Assembly: GCA_945863785.1 (NCBI GenBank)
Contig: CAMBAQ010000051.1
Location: forward strand, 1-11,170
Direction of reading: 5' to 3'
Source: Chthoniobacter flavus
GTDB lineage: Bacteria; Verrucomicrobiota; Verrucomicrobiia; Chthoniobacterales; Terrimicrobiaceae
Length of the DNA: 11,170 bases
The notes beneath the pieces were generated by a model. That model had not been told where the DNA came from. It searched no databases and saw only the letters and a list, made by a program, of their open reading frames with translations. Both the position numbers and the translations under genes were made by a program. How positions within the stretch are numbered: position 1 is the first letter of the stretch; each line of letters begins with the position of its first letter. Positions 1 to 8,000 of the stretch are shown here, in pieces.

Positions 1-1
1 A

Positions 2-607
2 CGGGCGAAGGCGGCGGGTTTCGACGGGATCGAAATTCATGCCGCTAACGGATACCTGATCGACCAGTTCCTCCAATCGAAAACCAACCATCGCACAGAC
101 GTCTATGGCGGCAGTCTGGAAAACCGGTTCCGCTTTCTGAAGGAAATCGTCGAGGCTATTCTCAACGTTTGGCCAGCCGACCGCGTGGGCGTCCGCCTCT
201 CGCCAAACGGCGTTTTCAATGACATGGGTTCGCCAGACTTCCGTGAAACATTTACCGATGTTGCCAAGAGACTCAATGCCTTCGGCCTCGCCTACCTCCA
301 TGTGGTGGATGGCTTGGCATTTGGTTTTCATGAATTGGGTGCCCCCATGCAACTCCCCGAGTTCCGTGCGGTCTTTTCTGGCACCTTGATGGGAAACTGT
401 GGCTACAGTGCCGAAGCTGCAGAATCCGCAATTGCCTCAGGAAATGCTGATCTCATTGCTTTCGGAAGACCATTTTTGAGCAATCCCGACCTCGTTGAGC
501 GCTTCGCAAACAGTTGGGAGTTGAATCCTCCAGCGGAAATGCAGGTCTGGTCTTCCCCTGGGGCAGAGGGCTACACCGACTTCCCCTTCCACACTCAGAG
601 CTATTAG
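2..607 (+). CDS. Old Yellow Enzyme family ene-reductase (NemA-like), 3' part
   Basis: FMN-dependent NAD(P)H:flavin oxidoreductase of the OYE family, a cytosolic TIM-barrel enzyme reducing activated C=C bonds (enones, maleimides, nitro-compounds). The reading frame is open from the left edge, so the 5' half lies outside the window. The first visible residues carry family signatures: GFDGIEIHAANGYLIDQFL (the histidine and asparagine sit where OYEs bind the substrate carbonyl), then the NHRTDVYGGSLENR block and a following RF. Near the C-terminus come the FMN-phosphate region FGRPFLSNPDLVERF and the closing GAEGYTDFP typical of NemA/alkene reductases. An internal ATG at 185 is not the start, because homology continues upstream of it. 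The gene ends 9 bases before the stop of the convergent cvfB-like gene. The family is certain; the exact substrate cannot be read from sequence. Confidence 0.93.
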   Translation, partial: RAKAAGFDGIEIHAANGYLIDQFLQSKTNHRTDVYGGSLENRFRFLKEIVEAILNVWPADRVGVRLSPNGVFNDMGSPDFRETFTDVAKRLNAFGLAYLHVVDGLAFGFHELGAPMQLPEFRAVFSGTLMGNCGYSAEAAESAIASGNADLIAFGRPFLSNPDLVERFANSWELNPPAEMQVWSSPGAEGYTDFPFHTQSY

Positions 608-616
608 AATCAGAGG

Positions 617-1471
617 CTACGCAGAACGTGGCTCGGGCTTTCGCAGAACGATGTCCGCGCCATTGATCTCGATGAGTCTCTGCCGATACAGATTGCCGAT
701 CGCTTGTTTGAAGGCCTTTTTGCTTGTTTGAAAGGCGGCTCGGATATCCTCCGGCGAACTGCCTTCATGCACGGGGAGCTTGCCCTCTTTGGATCGTAGC
801 GCTGTCAGGATACGGTCGGCGAGTGGCGCGATGCGTTGGTAACCCTCTGGGTCGAGCCCCAAATCGAGCTTCCCGTCAGGACGAACATTGCGGACATATC
901 CTTTGCATTTATCGCCGACTTTGAGGGAAGATCCCAACTCGCTCCGAAAGAGGAGTCCGACATGAGCGTTGTCCACGATCGCATTATATCCGAGCGGTGA
1001 CTCACCGGCGATGAGCAGCGAAACTGGCGCTCCCTCGCTGTAGTTAGGAGGAGTCGCGCTGAGATGATCCCTCCAACGCGTTGTGGCAATAATGCGCTGC
1101 GAGACTTCATCAATAAAGACAAAGACCACAACAATGTCGCCCTTGTGAATACGACGCTCCTGCTCACGCATGGGCAGGAGGAGATCTTTATTCAGCCCCC
1201 AATCAAGGAATGCGCCGATCGTCGGGTGAATTTGTTTCACTCTCAGCGCCGCGAAATCGCCCACGCAGGCGAGCGGGTCGTGGGTCGTGGCCACAAGACG
1301 ATCCTCCGAATCGCGATAGAGAAAAACCTGCAACTCATCATCAGGTCCAGCACCCGGAGGAATCGAGTCTCCAGGCAAAAGAATTTCCCCAAGATCGCCC
1401 CCGTCAAGATAGAGACCCGGAGGGGCATCTTTTAAAACGGTGAGAATGTTGATTTTTCCTAGAAGAGCCAT
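617..1471 (-). CDS. cvfB: CvfB/YitL-type S1 RNA-binding protein
   Basis: Predicted cytosolic RNA-binding protein of 284 residues, close to the length usual for the CvfB (B. subtilis YitL) family. Three S1-like OB-fold segments are followed by a winged helix. Repeat one is about residues 1-63. Repeat two is about 70-132, with IGAFLDWGLNKDLLLP as its core strand and loop. Repeat three is about 145-207, ending GKLDLGL. The winged helix is about 218-276, containing EDIRAAFQTSKKAFKQAIG. Family members are known as regulators of virulence factors in staphylococci; the molecular role is not well defined. I chose the ATG at 1471 because it gives the family N-terminus (MALLGKINIL) and lies 12 bases after the upstream lipoprotein stop. 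An in-frame ATG at 1510 would add 13 unrelated residues and overlap that gene. No clear Shine-Dalgarno precedes it, so it may be translationally coupled. Confidence 0.85.
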   Translation of the reverse strand: MALLGKINILTVLKDAPPGLYLDGGDLGEILLPGDSIPPGAGPDDELQVFLYRDSEDRLVATTHDPLACVGDFAALRVKQIHPTIGAFLDWGLNKDLLLPMREQERRIHKGDIVVVFVFIDEVSQRIIATTRWRDHLSATPPNYSEGAPVSLLIAGESPLGYNAIVDNAHVGLLFRSELGSSLKVGDKCKGYVRNVRPDGKLDLGLDPEGYQRIAPLADRILTALRSKEGKLPVHEGSSPEDIRAAFQTSKKAFKQAIGNLYRQRLIEINGADIVLRKPEPRSA

Positions 1472-1482
1472 GTGCGTTCTAT

Positions 1483-3066
1483 TCAACCATGGAAAGATCG
1501 CCGTGCCCATGAGGGAATTCCGCCAGACGTCTCCGCTGAAATTGGAGAGTCAGTCGGCGCATCGATGGGCGGACTAGAAATCGAGGCGTCCTCAGGTGTC
1601 GGGCTCGGTGTCGGGCTCGGTGTCGGGCTCGGTGTCGGGCTCGGTGTTGCGCTTGGTGTCGCGCTCGGTGTCGCGCTCGGTGTCGCGCTCGGTGTCGCGC
1701 TCGGTGTCGCGCTCGGTGTCGGGCTCGGTGTCGGGCTCGGTGTCGGGCTTGGTGTCGCGCTTGGTGTTGCGCTTGGTGTTGCGCTTGGTGTCGCGCTTGG
1801 TGTTGGAGTTGGCCAAGGCGGAACAAGATTTGGCCAGCTATGGATCTCGACATTGAGCCCCCCCATCTCGGCGACAAGCTCTTCGCAACGCGTCTTCCAT
1901 TTTTGTAAGTCGGGAGGCGCAGGGGTTGGATCAGCCGAATTGGGAAAAACGAGGTAGGTCACCTTCAGGTCGCTTACAGCACGAACCATATTGGAGGAAT
2001 TGACGCTCATCTTGCGACAGAGGAGCATCGAGGCCTCACCAATTTTGTGAGAAGGACCGGCATCACCAACTATCGCCGGATAGGCTTGGCCGGCGTGAAT
2101 AACGAGAGCGTAATCCCCAATCTTGGGAACAAATGGACCGCTGAAATCACGCATAATGAACCCAGGCAAGACGATGAAGGGATCGGTCTCAGAGATAAGA
2201 AAACTCCACTTTTTCAGGTCATGAATACGGCGCTTGGCGAGGTCGATGCCACTTTTGATCTCTTCGAGACGAGCGGCTTTCAGATTCGCTTGCTTGGACT
2301 CTGCCGTGAAGGCCTTGAGTTTTTGCTCCTCAACGGCAAGAAACTGATTCACGCGTTCCGTCTGCTTCGGCCATCGGTAACTCGTTTGGGGGAGGAAAAA
2401 CGGCGACGAGCCATCAACCTTGAAGTTCCGATCTCCATCACTGCCATCGGTATTCACATCCATATCAGCCAATATCATCAAGGCGTGGCGGTCTGTGGAC
2501 GGGCTTTTCAACTCCAGAATCGTCTCGCAATCATAGAAATTGTGACGCGATAAAACGGCGTCCAGTTTCGACAGATTGCGCTTCAGGTCGGCGGTCTTTA
2601 ATTCATAGAAGCGCTTAAAAAAAGGTGACACCGATGCGCCTGCAAGCAAATCAGGAAGGTTCACAAACGTGCCATCCAGCGAGGGATCGGAGAGGAGAAT
2701 GTCCTCATCCGAAATCAACGGACGCGGCAACTTCGCCCGTAGCGTGATTTCGACCTGATAAGCATCGGGATCCTTGCGATTTTGCGAGGCTAACTCTTCG
2801 CTCTGTTCAGCTACAATACCGGCAGCAAGCGAGATCCCGCTGAAAAGGGTCGCTGTCGGCAAGGGCTTGCGAACAAGTTCAGGAATGGGCTTCGGCGTCG
2901 GAACTGGTGTCGGTGTAGGCACCGGAGTCGGCGGAGGCGGGGGCGGAGGAGGCTTCTCGCAACCCGAAAGACACAGAACCAGCGTTGCCGCCACGGCGGC
3001 CATCAACTGCGAAGTTCCGCGAACGGTCAAAGCATTAAGCGTGGGCGATGAACGCAGTATAAACAT
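1483..3066 (-). CDS. Proline-rich lipoprotein with GH75 (chitosanase)-like core
   Basis: Predicted lipoprotein of 527 residues from this start. The N-terminus has arginines, a hydrophobic stretch (MAAVAATLVLCLSGC) and a lipobox LSGC with the acylated Cys at 36. Next come eight consecutive prolines and a Pro/Thr linker to about residue 62. The core, about 103-376, resembles glycoside hydrolase family 75: DMDVNTDGSDGD at 201-212, DPFIVLPG at 295-302, and GDAGPSHKIGEAS ending at 346, the last close to the GD.NG..IGEAS block of chitosanases. A charged, helix-prone insert at 235-287 looks like a coiled coil. The C-terminus (about 419-490) is PSPT/PSAT repeats, then a short Ser/Pro tail. I could not place the catalytic glutamate, so activity is uncertain. 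Start alternatives are TTG at 3030 and ATG at 3003; the latter lacks a basic n-region. The 3066 start overlaps the permease gene by 32 bases. Family call is moderate; the lipoprotein call is strong. Confidence 0.68.
   Translation of the reverse strand: MFILRSSPTLNALTVRGTSQLMAAVAATLVLCLSGCEKPPPPPPPPTPVPTPTPVPTPKPIPELVRKPLPTATLFSGISLAAGIVAEQSEELASQNRKDPDAYQVEITLRAKLPRPLISDEDILLSDPSLDGTFVNLPDLLAGASVSPFFKRFYELKTADLKRNLSKLDAVLSRHNFYDCETILELKSPSTDRHALMILADMDVNTDGSDGDRNFKVDGSSPFFLPQTSYRWPKQTERVNQFLAVEEQKLKAFTAESKQANLKAARLEEIKSGIDLAKRRIHDLKKWSFLISETDPFIVLPGFIMRDFSGPFVPKIGDYALVIHAGQAYPAIVGDAGPSHKIGEASMLLCRKMSVNSSNMVRAVSDLKVTYLVFPNSADPTPAPPDLQKWKTRCEELVAEMGGLNVEIHSWPNLVPPWPTPTPSATPSATPSATPSATPSPTPSPTPSPTPSATPSATPSATPSATPSATPSATPSPTPSPTPSPTPSPTPEDASISSPPIDAPTDSPISAETSGGIPSWARRSFHG
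1595..1810. repeat. 12-bp minisatellite encoding PSPT/PSAT units
   Basis: There are seventeen head-to-tail 12-bp units from 1595 to 1798 and a degenerate eighteenth (ggtgttggagtt) at 1799-1810. The plus-strand unit is ggtgtcgggctc or a variant. Units 1-4, 11 and 12 have ggg at positions 7-9; units 6-10 have gcg; later units carry ctt instead of ctc and sometimes gtt. Read on the minus strand each unit adds four residues, PSPT or PSAT, to the lipoprotein tail. Because the unit is a multiple of three and contains no stop in any frame, all six frames are open here, which produces several spurious ORFs. Runs of identical subtypes suggest unit-level duplication. Confidence 0.97.
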
Positions 3067-4903
3067 CCGGCGGAATATCGAGCATCTTGTAATCCGAGGA
3101 AGACACGAAAAGCAGCGTCTGCTTGCCTTTACCGAGGAGCAAGTCGCTCGAGTCGTAGATTTCATGCTCCAACGTTGCGAATTTTCGATTGTAGTTTGCC
3201 ACGCGTATTTTGACTCGTACCGTTTCAAATTCACGGGTTTCACGCACAAATTTGTGTTCGAAGGAACGGGTCAAAATGTAGAACGACGTATTCTTCAAGT
3301 TGAACTTCGGCATCACGCGATTGAAGAAAAGTTCACGGGCCTTGCCGACCCACATGGCATACATACCGAAGTAAACATTCCCGACCGAGTTTGTATCTGC
3401 GTAGGTCGCAACGAGTGTGTGAATGAACCATTTTCCTTCAAAATGCCCCCCCAGACTGTGTTGAACAGCTCCGGGATCGAGCATAGTGACCGGACTGGCG
3501 ACACTCACGGCGCTTTCTGGACGAGTCGCAATAGACGAGGCCACAGGCGATTCCAATTCCTCCGAGTCACTAACGAACTCATCGGCCGATGAGGGTTTCA
3601 CTAAAAGCCAAATGACATAACCCAAAGGTAACAGAGAGCCAATAATCTGAAACGCTGGCGACCGGAGAAAGTAACCGAACGAGAAAATGACGACAGCCAG
3701 ACTCCCAATACAAAACATCTTCACCTGCGGAATCGCATTTGCGGGACTGATAATGAAGCAACGGAATATCGCGAGTATCGAATACCCCACAAAAAATGTG
3801 GCGTAGAAGATCATGAAGAATTCCAACTCAAATCGCAAAACCGCGGCAAGCAGGGCGATCACGCCAGCCAAGAGAAAGGCAGGAATCGGGGACGTGAGCA
3901 AACGAGTGGGAACGAGAGAGAATATCGGGTGATTGCTCGTGCTCGCATTGGATTGGAAGAACCACTTAAGGGCAATGTAACCGCTATCCAATGTCGTGAG
4001 TACGCACACACTCACAAAAACCGCATAGGCCGAAAATGTCCAAGATGACGTCGCTGAGAACATGCGGAGCAGGATTTCCTGACCATAGTTGTGGCCGGTG
4101 ATCCCCGTGCGAATGAACTCCGCAGCGCCCCAGTTGAGCGCCCAGAGCGCCGTGAGGCCGTGAAACAGAATCAGTAAAAAGAAAAGACTCGAACCAATGA
4201 TGTAACCCGCCGCGATGGAGACCTTCTCGCGATGCATTTGGATCGCGCGCTGCCATTGCTGAAGATCAAGCCATGGACCGACAAGAAACCCAATCATGAT
4301 CGGCACAGCGTAACCCCAGTAGTTCCAATCATTCGTTGGCAACTTCGGAAAGGAAATGGGGCCAATCCCCTTTGAAGCAGAAACAAACATCAGGTAGATG
4401 ACCGATGGCAAGAGCAGGAGAAAAAGCACCGCATGGCTGAATTTGATCCTCTTAATATCAAACTCCTCACCAAAGAGAATCGCCGCGGCTAGTATGACCA
4501 ACATCACAAGTGGCATGAAGAGAAGCCAAGGCTCAAAGCCCAGCGGTTGCCAAAAATAGCGGATAAACGCGAAGATCGTAAGCGTGATGGCTAGAATCTG
4601 ATAGAGGAAAAAAACCAACCGAAAGGGCCTCGACCAATTTGCAAAAAACTGAGCCAGAGACTCTGAGCCAGACTGCCGGCGCGCCAAATGGTGCGTTACT
4701 AATCCAAAAATCAAAAGCCCGAGGAAGTTCGGAACGGCAAATGTGAGAAGGCCGAAGAGGCCAAACTGGGTTGTGAACTGAACTGAGAAGAAAAGCCCCA
4801 GCCCCCACATCCAAGAAAGAGCAATCGAGATGCCCCAAAGTACGGCGCCTAGAGAACGAGGAAGTGGAGAAGAAGACGATTTGGCCATTGTGCGTTTACC
4901 CAT
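3035..4903 (-). CDS. 12-TM permease fused to a C-terminal hotdog (4HBT-like) domain
   Basis: Inner-membrane protein of 622 residues with two parts. Residues about 10-430 hold roughly twelve hydrophobic segments. The segment around GPWLDLQQWQRA resembles the mid-protein D..yWQRA region of sodium:solute symporters, so an APC-superfamily (LeuT-fold) carrier is likely, substrate unknown. A polar Ser/Pro/Ala linker (about 435-485) leads to residues 492-622, a hotdog domain of the 4-hydroxybenzoyl-CoA thioesterase type: YADTNSVGNVYFGMYAMWVG followed by KARE, matching the family's D.D..G.VyF..Y..w...AR pattern. The usual second, catalytic Asp of that motif is Asn505 here. The start at 4903 is set by GGGAGG six bases upstream; ATGs at 4927 and 4888 are less well placed. 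The domain should face the cytosol if the TM count is even. It is first in a likely operon with the lipoprotein and the CvfB-like gene. Existence of the fusion is clear; function is inferred. Confidence 0.85.
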   Translation of the reverse strand: MGKRTMAKSSSSPLPRSLGAVLWGISIALSWMWGLGLFFSVQFTTQFGLFGLLTFAVPNFLGLLIFGLVTHHLARRQSGSESLAQFFANWSRPFRLVFFLYQILAITLTIFAFIRYFWQPLGFEPWLLFMPLVMLVILAAAILFGEEFDIKRIKFSHAVLFLLLLPSVIYLMFVSASKGIGPISFPKLPTNDWNYWGYAVPIMIGFLVGPWLDLQQWQRAIQMHREKVSIAAGYIIGSSLFFLLILFHGLTALWALNWGAAEFIRTGITGHNYGQEILLRMFSATSSWTFSAYAVFVSVCVLTTLDSGYIALKWFFQSNASTSNHPIFSLVPTRLLTSPIPAFLLAGVIALLAAVLRFELEFFMIFYATFFVGYSILAIFRCFIISPANAIPQVKMFCIGSLAVVIFSFGYFLRSPAFQIIGSLLPLGYVIWLLVKPSSADEFVSDSEELESPVASSIATRPESAVSVASPVTMLDPGAVQHSLGGHFEGKWFIHTLVATYADTNSVGNVYFGMYAMWVGKARELFFNRVMPKFNLKNTSFYILTRSFEHKFVRETREFETVRVKIRVANYNRKFATLEHEIYDSSDLLLGKGKQTLLFVSSSDYKMLDIPPDVYTAFIAHA

Positions 4904-4909
4904 ACAATG

Positions 4910-4915
4910 CCTCCC
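4910..4915 (-). promoter_or_regulatory. Ribosome binding site of the permease-hotdog gene
   Basis: GGGAGG on the minus strand, six bases before the ATG at 4903. It decides that start over the in-frame ATGs at 4927 and 4888. It is the clearest Shine-Dalgarno on the minus strand in this window. Confidence 0.8.
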
Positions 4916-4985
4916 AGTTTCCCGCAATCAGGAACGTTTTTAAAATACGAACAATTCCTACCCTGCTAATTGCCGCAACTTCACT

Positions 4986-5015
4986 TCCGGACCGCGCACA
5001 GAGGCACGGTCCGGA
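4986..5015 (-). terminator. Hairpin after gltB, without a U-tract
   Basis: A perfect 9-bp inverted repeat (TCCGGACCG at 4986-4994 and CGGTCCGGA at 5007-5015) with a 12-base spacer begins 13 bases after the gltB stop. No T-run follows on the minus strand, so it is not a classic intrinsic terminator. It could be a 3'-end stabilising stem or part of a Rho-dependent end. The rest of the 125-base gap (4904-5028) must hold any promoter for the permease cluster; I see no convincing -35/-10 pair. Confidence 0.5.
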
Positions 5016-5028
5016 TTGAAAAGCAGAA

Positions 5029-8000
5029 TTATCGAGATGCGATCACGTCTTCGCTGATCACTGGACCTGTTGCCCCTGGTTCCTTAGATGGCTCAGGAAC
5101 TGGCTTAGCTGTGGGCACGCTGGGGCTGACTTTCCAGAATTTCGCAAAGAAAGGGGTTCGGTTATCGAGGATTTCCTTGGCACGTTGGCTGCCTGTCACC
5201 TCGAGATGCTTTTTGATGAGACCTTCGAGAACGGCGGTGTCCTTCTCATTCTCAAGTCTGGAAATCGAGATGAGCTGAGAATTATACAGCGTTTCAAAAC
5301 GATCTTCGAGATCGAGGACATAGGCCTCACCACCAGTCATACCGGCACCGAAGTTTTTACCCGTGCGACCCAGAATAACAACCGTTCCGTTGGTCATATA
5401 TTCACAGGCGTGGTCACCCACCCCTTCAACCACGGCCGTGGCGCCGGAATTGCGAACACAAAAGCGCTCACCCGCACGACCATTGGCAAACAACTTTCCG
5501 CCGGTGGCGCCATACATAACGGTATTTCCAAGGATCATGGCATCGTGGGCGACGAATTTGGCATCGTCCCGTGGACGAATAATGATCTCGCCTCCGCTCA
5601 TGCTCTTGCCGACATAGTCGTTGGCTTCCCCCGTAAGGATGAGTCGAACACCCGGCGAAAGGAAAGCCCCCAAACTCTGCCCGGCGCTGCCCTTGATTTT
5701 CAATTCCACAGTACCTTCGGCAATACCTTCCTCACCCCATTGGTAGCCGATCTCACCGGAGACCTGTGTGCCCACCGAGCGGTTGGTATTGTGAACGTCG
5801 TAGGAAAGCGAAATTGGTCTTCCGTCCGTGATGGCATCCTTGGCGTCCTGAAGAACGGTCTCATCCAGCGTGGAATCCTCAGGTCCATCATTACGATGGC
5901 GGGTGGCGTGGCGGATGGCGGATGGATCGTCCTTGGCCACATTCACCAGCAACGGCGAAAGATCAAGGGTGTTGGCCTTCGGATGTCCTGGAACCTCGCG
6001 CTGACGCAGGCACTCGACCTTGCCGACCATCTCATCGATCGTGCGGAACCCGAGTCGGGCCATGATCTCGCGAACTTCTTCAGCGACACCATTAAAAAAG
6101 GTGACGACATTTTCTGGGCGTCCCTTGAATTTGGCGCGCAGACGATCATCAAGTGTAGCCACACCCACTGGGCAGGTGTTGAGGTGACATTGACGCACGT
6201 AAACGCACCCCATGGCAATGAGGGCGGATGTGCCAAAGTTGAATTCCTCGGCTCCAAGAAGCGCTGCGTAAACGATATCTTCACCCGAGCGCATGCCGCC
6301 ATCCGTACGGAGGGTCACGCGGTTGCGAAGACCATTTAGCATGAGCACTTGGTGAGCTTCGGCGACGCCGAGTTCCCAAGGTCCGCCGGCATTTTTGATG
6401 GAACTGAGCGGGGAAGCTCCGGTACCACCATCGTAACCGCTCACAAGAATGATGTCAGCATGAGCCTTGGCCACACCGGCAGCGATTGTGCCGACGCCGG
6501 CGGTGGACACCAACTTCACGCATATGCGAGCACGAGGGTTCACCTGCTTGAGATCGTAGATCAACTGAGCCAAATCCTCGATCGAGTAAATGTCGTGGTG
6601 CGGAGGCGGTGAAATGAGGGTCACGCCCTCCACAGAGTGGCGGAGTTTCGCGATGTAGGCGCTGACCTTGTGACCCGGAAGCTGCCCACCTTCACCGGGC
6701 TTCGCTCCTTGGGCCATCTTGATTTCGATTTCCTTGGCAGAAGCGAGATAGGCGGCGGATACACCGAAGCGTCCAGAAGCAATTTGCTTAATCGCGCTAT
6801 TCGCCCAATCGCCATTCTCGCGGCGCTTGAAACGCACAGGGTCTTCTCCGCCCTCACCACTATTGGATTTCCCGCCGATGCGGTTCATTGCGATAGCAAG
6901 GCACTCGTGAGCCTCGGGGCTTAGCGCACCAAGGGACATTCCAGCTGTAGTGAAACGGCGACGAATCTCCTCGATGGATTCGACCTCGTCGAGAGGTATA
7001 GGTCCCGGTGAGTTTGGCACCATCTCAAGAAGGTTGCGAAGGGCCATCGGTGTGTTCGCCAGAACGGCATCGACATATTTTTTGTAATCCTCGGCTTTAC
7101 CGGCTTTGTCAGCGCCCTTGATTCCCACATAGGTGTGGAAATTTTGCAAAACCGGCGGCGTGATGGCATGAACTTCGCCACCACGACGGTAGCGGTAGTA
7201 ACCTGGATCAGTGAGTTTGCCAGCCTCGACGGGAACAGTGCCCGAATACGCTAAGGCGTGGCGGGTGAGGCTCTCGACGGCGATTTCTTTATACCCGATA
7301 CCCTCGACTTGGGATGCCGTGCCTTTGAAGCAATTCTTAATGAGATCCGAGGAAATTCCGATCGCCTCGAAGACCTGCGCGCCACGATAGCTATTCACCA
7401 CCGAAATGCCCATCTTGGACATGATCTTAAGAAGACCGGCCTCAAGTGCCTTGCGGTAATTGATCACAGATTTTGCGAAGTCGGCGACGGATCCCCCGCG
7501 CTCGAGGACTTCACGAATGGTCTCAAAGGCGAGATACGGATTCACCGCACCGGCACCGTAGCCCACAAGGCAGGCAATCTGGTGGACATCGCGGGCCTCA
7601 CCAGTCTCGCAAACAAGGCCCGTTTTCATGCGCTTGCCAACTCGAATGAGGTGGTGGTGGACCGCCCCCGTCGCGAGGAGCATCGGGACAGCGACCTTGG
7701 TGTCATCAACACCACGATCCGAGAGGATAACGAGACGCAGACCTGCATCCACAGCTGCTTCCGCTTCCGCACAAATGCGTTTAACCGCGACCTCAAGACC
7801 TTCCTCACCATCCGCTGCGTTCCAAAGCGTCGAGATCGTGACGGATTTATGAACACCCTGTAGGTTGCGGATTGTCTCAATCTCCTCGTCCAAGAGAATC
7901 GGAGACTCAACGTGAATGAGATCGGCATGCTCCGGGCTCTCCGCAAGGAGATTGCGGCGCCAGCCGAGAGCCGTGTGCAAGCTCATCACCAACTTCTCAC

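Noticed and set aside
185..607. ATG at 185 as the start of a small complete gene
   Set aside because: The frame continues to the left edge with strongly conserved OYE sequence, so this is the 3' part of a larger gene.
1595..1810. CRISPR array
   Set aside because: Units are contiguous 12-mers with no spacers, in frame within a gene.
1472..1957. Plus-strand ORF rich in Gly-Val-Gly-Leu across the minisatellite, and minus-strand Arg-His or Asp-Thr repeat ORFs
   Set aside because: They exist only because the 12-bp repeat has no stops in any frame; flanking sequence has no domain or start signal in those frames.
2774..3592. 272-residue plus-strand ORF with a Gly-rich segment
   Set aside because: Its Gly/Val tract is the antisense of the lipoprotein's Pro/Thr linker, and the rest is antisense to the hotdog domain.
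4904..4985. Promoter for the permease cluster (TATTTT near 4940)
   Set aside because: No acceptable -35 hexamer at 16-18 bases; too weak to list.
5185..6339. 384-residue plus-strand ORF opposite gltB, and similar ones at 7258-7863, 7912-8496 and 9154-9594
   Set aside because: They lie wholly inside a fully conserved gltB on the other strand and show no recognisable domain; codon bias of gltB opens the opposite frame.
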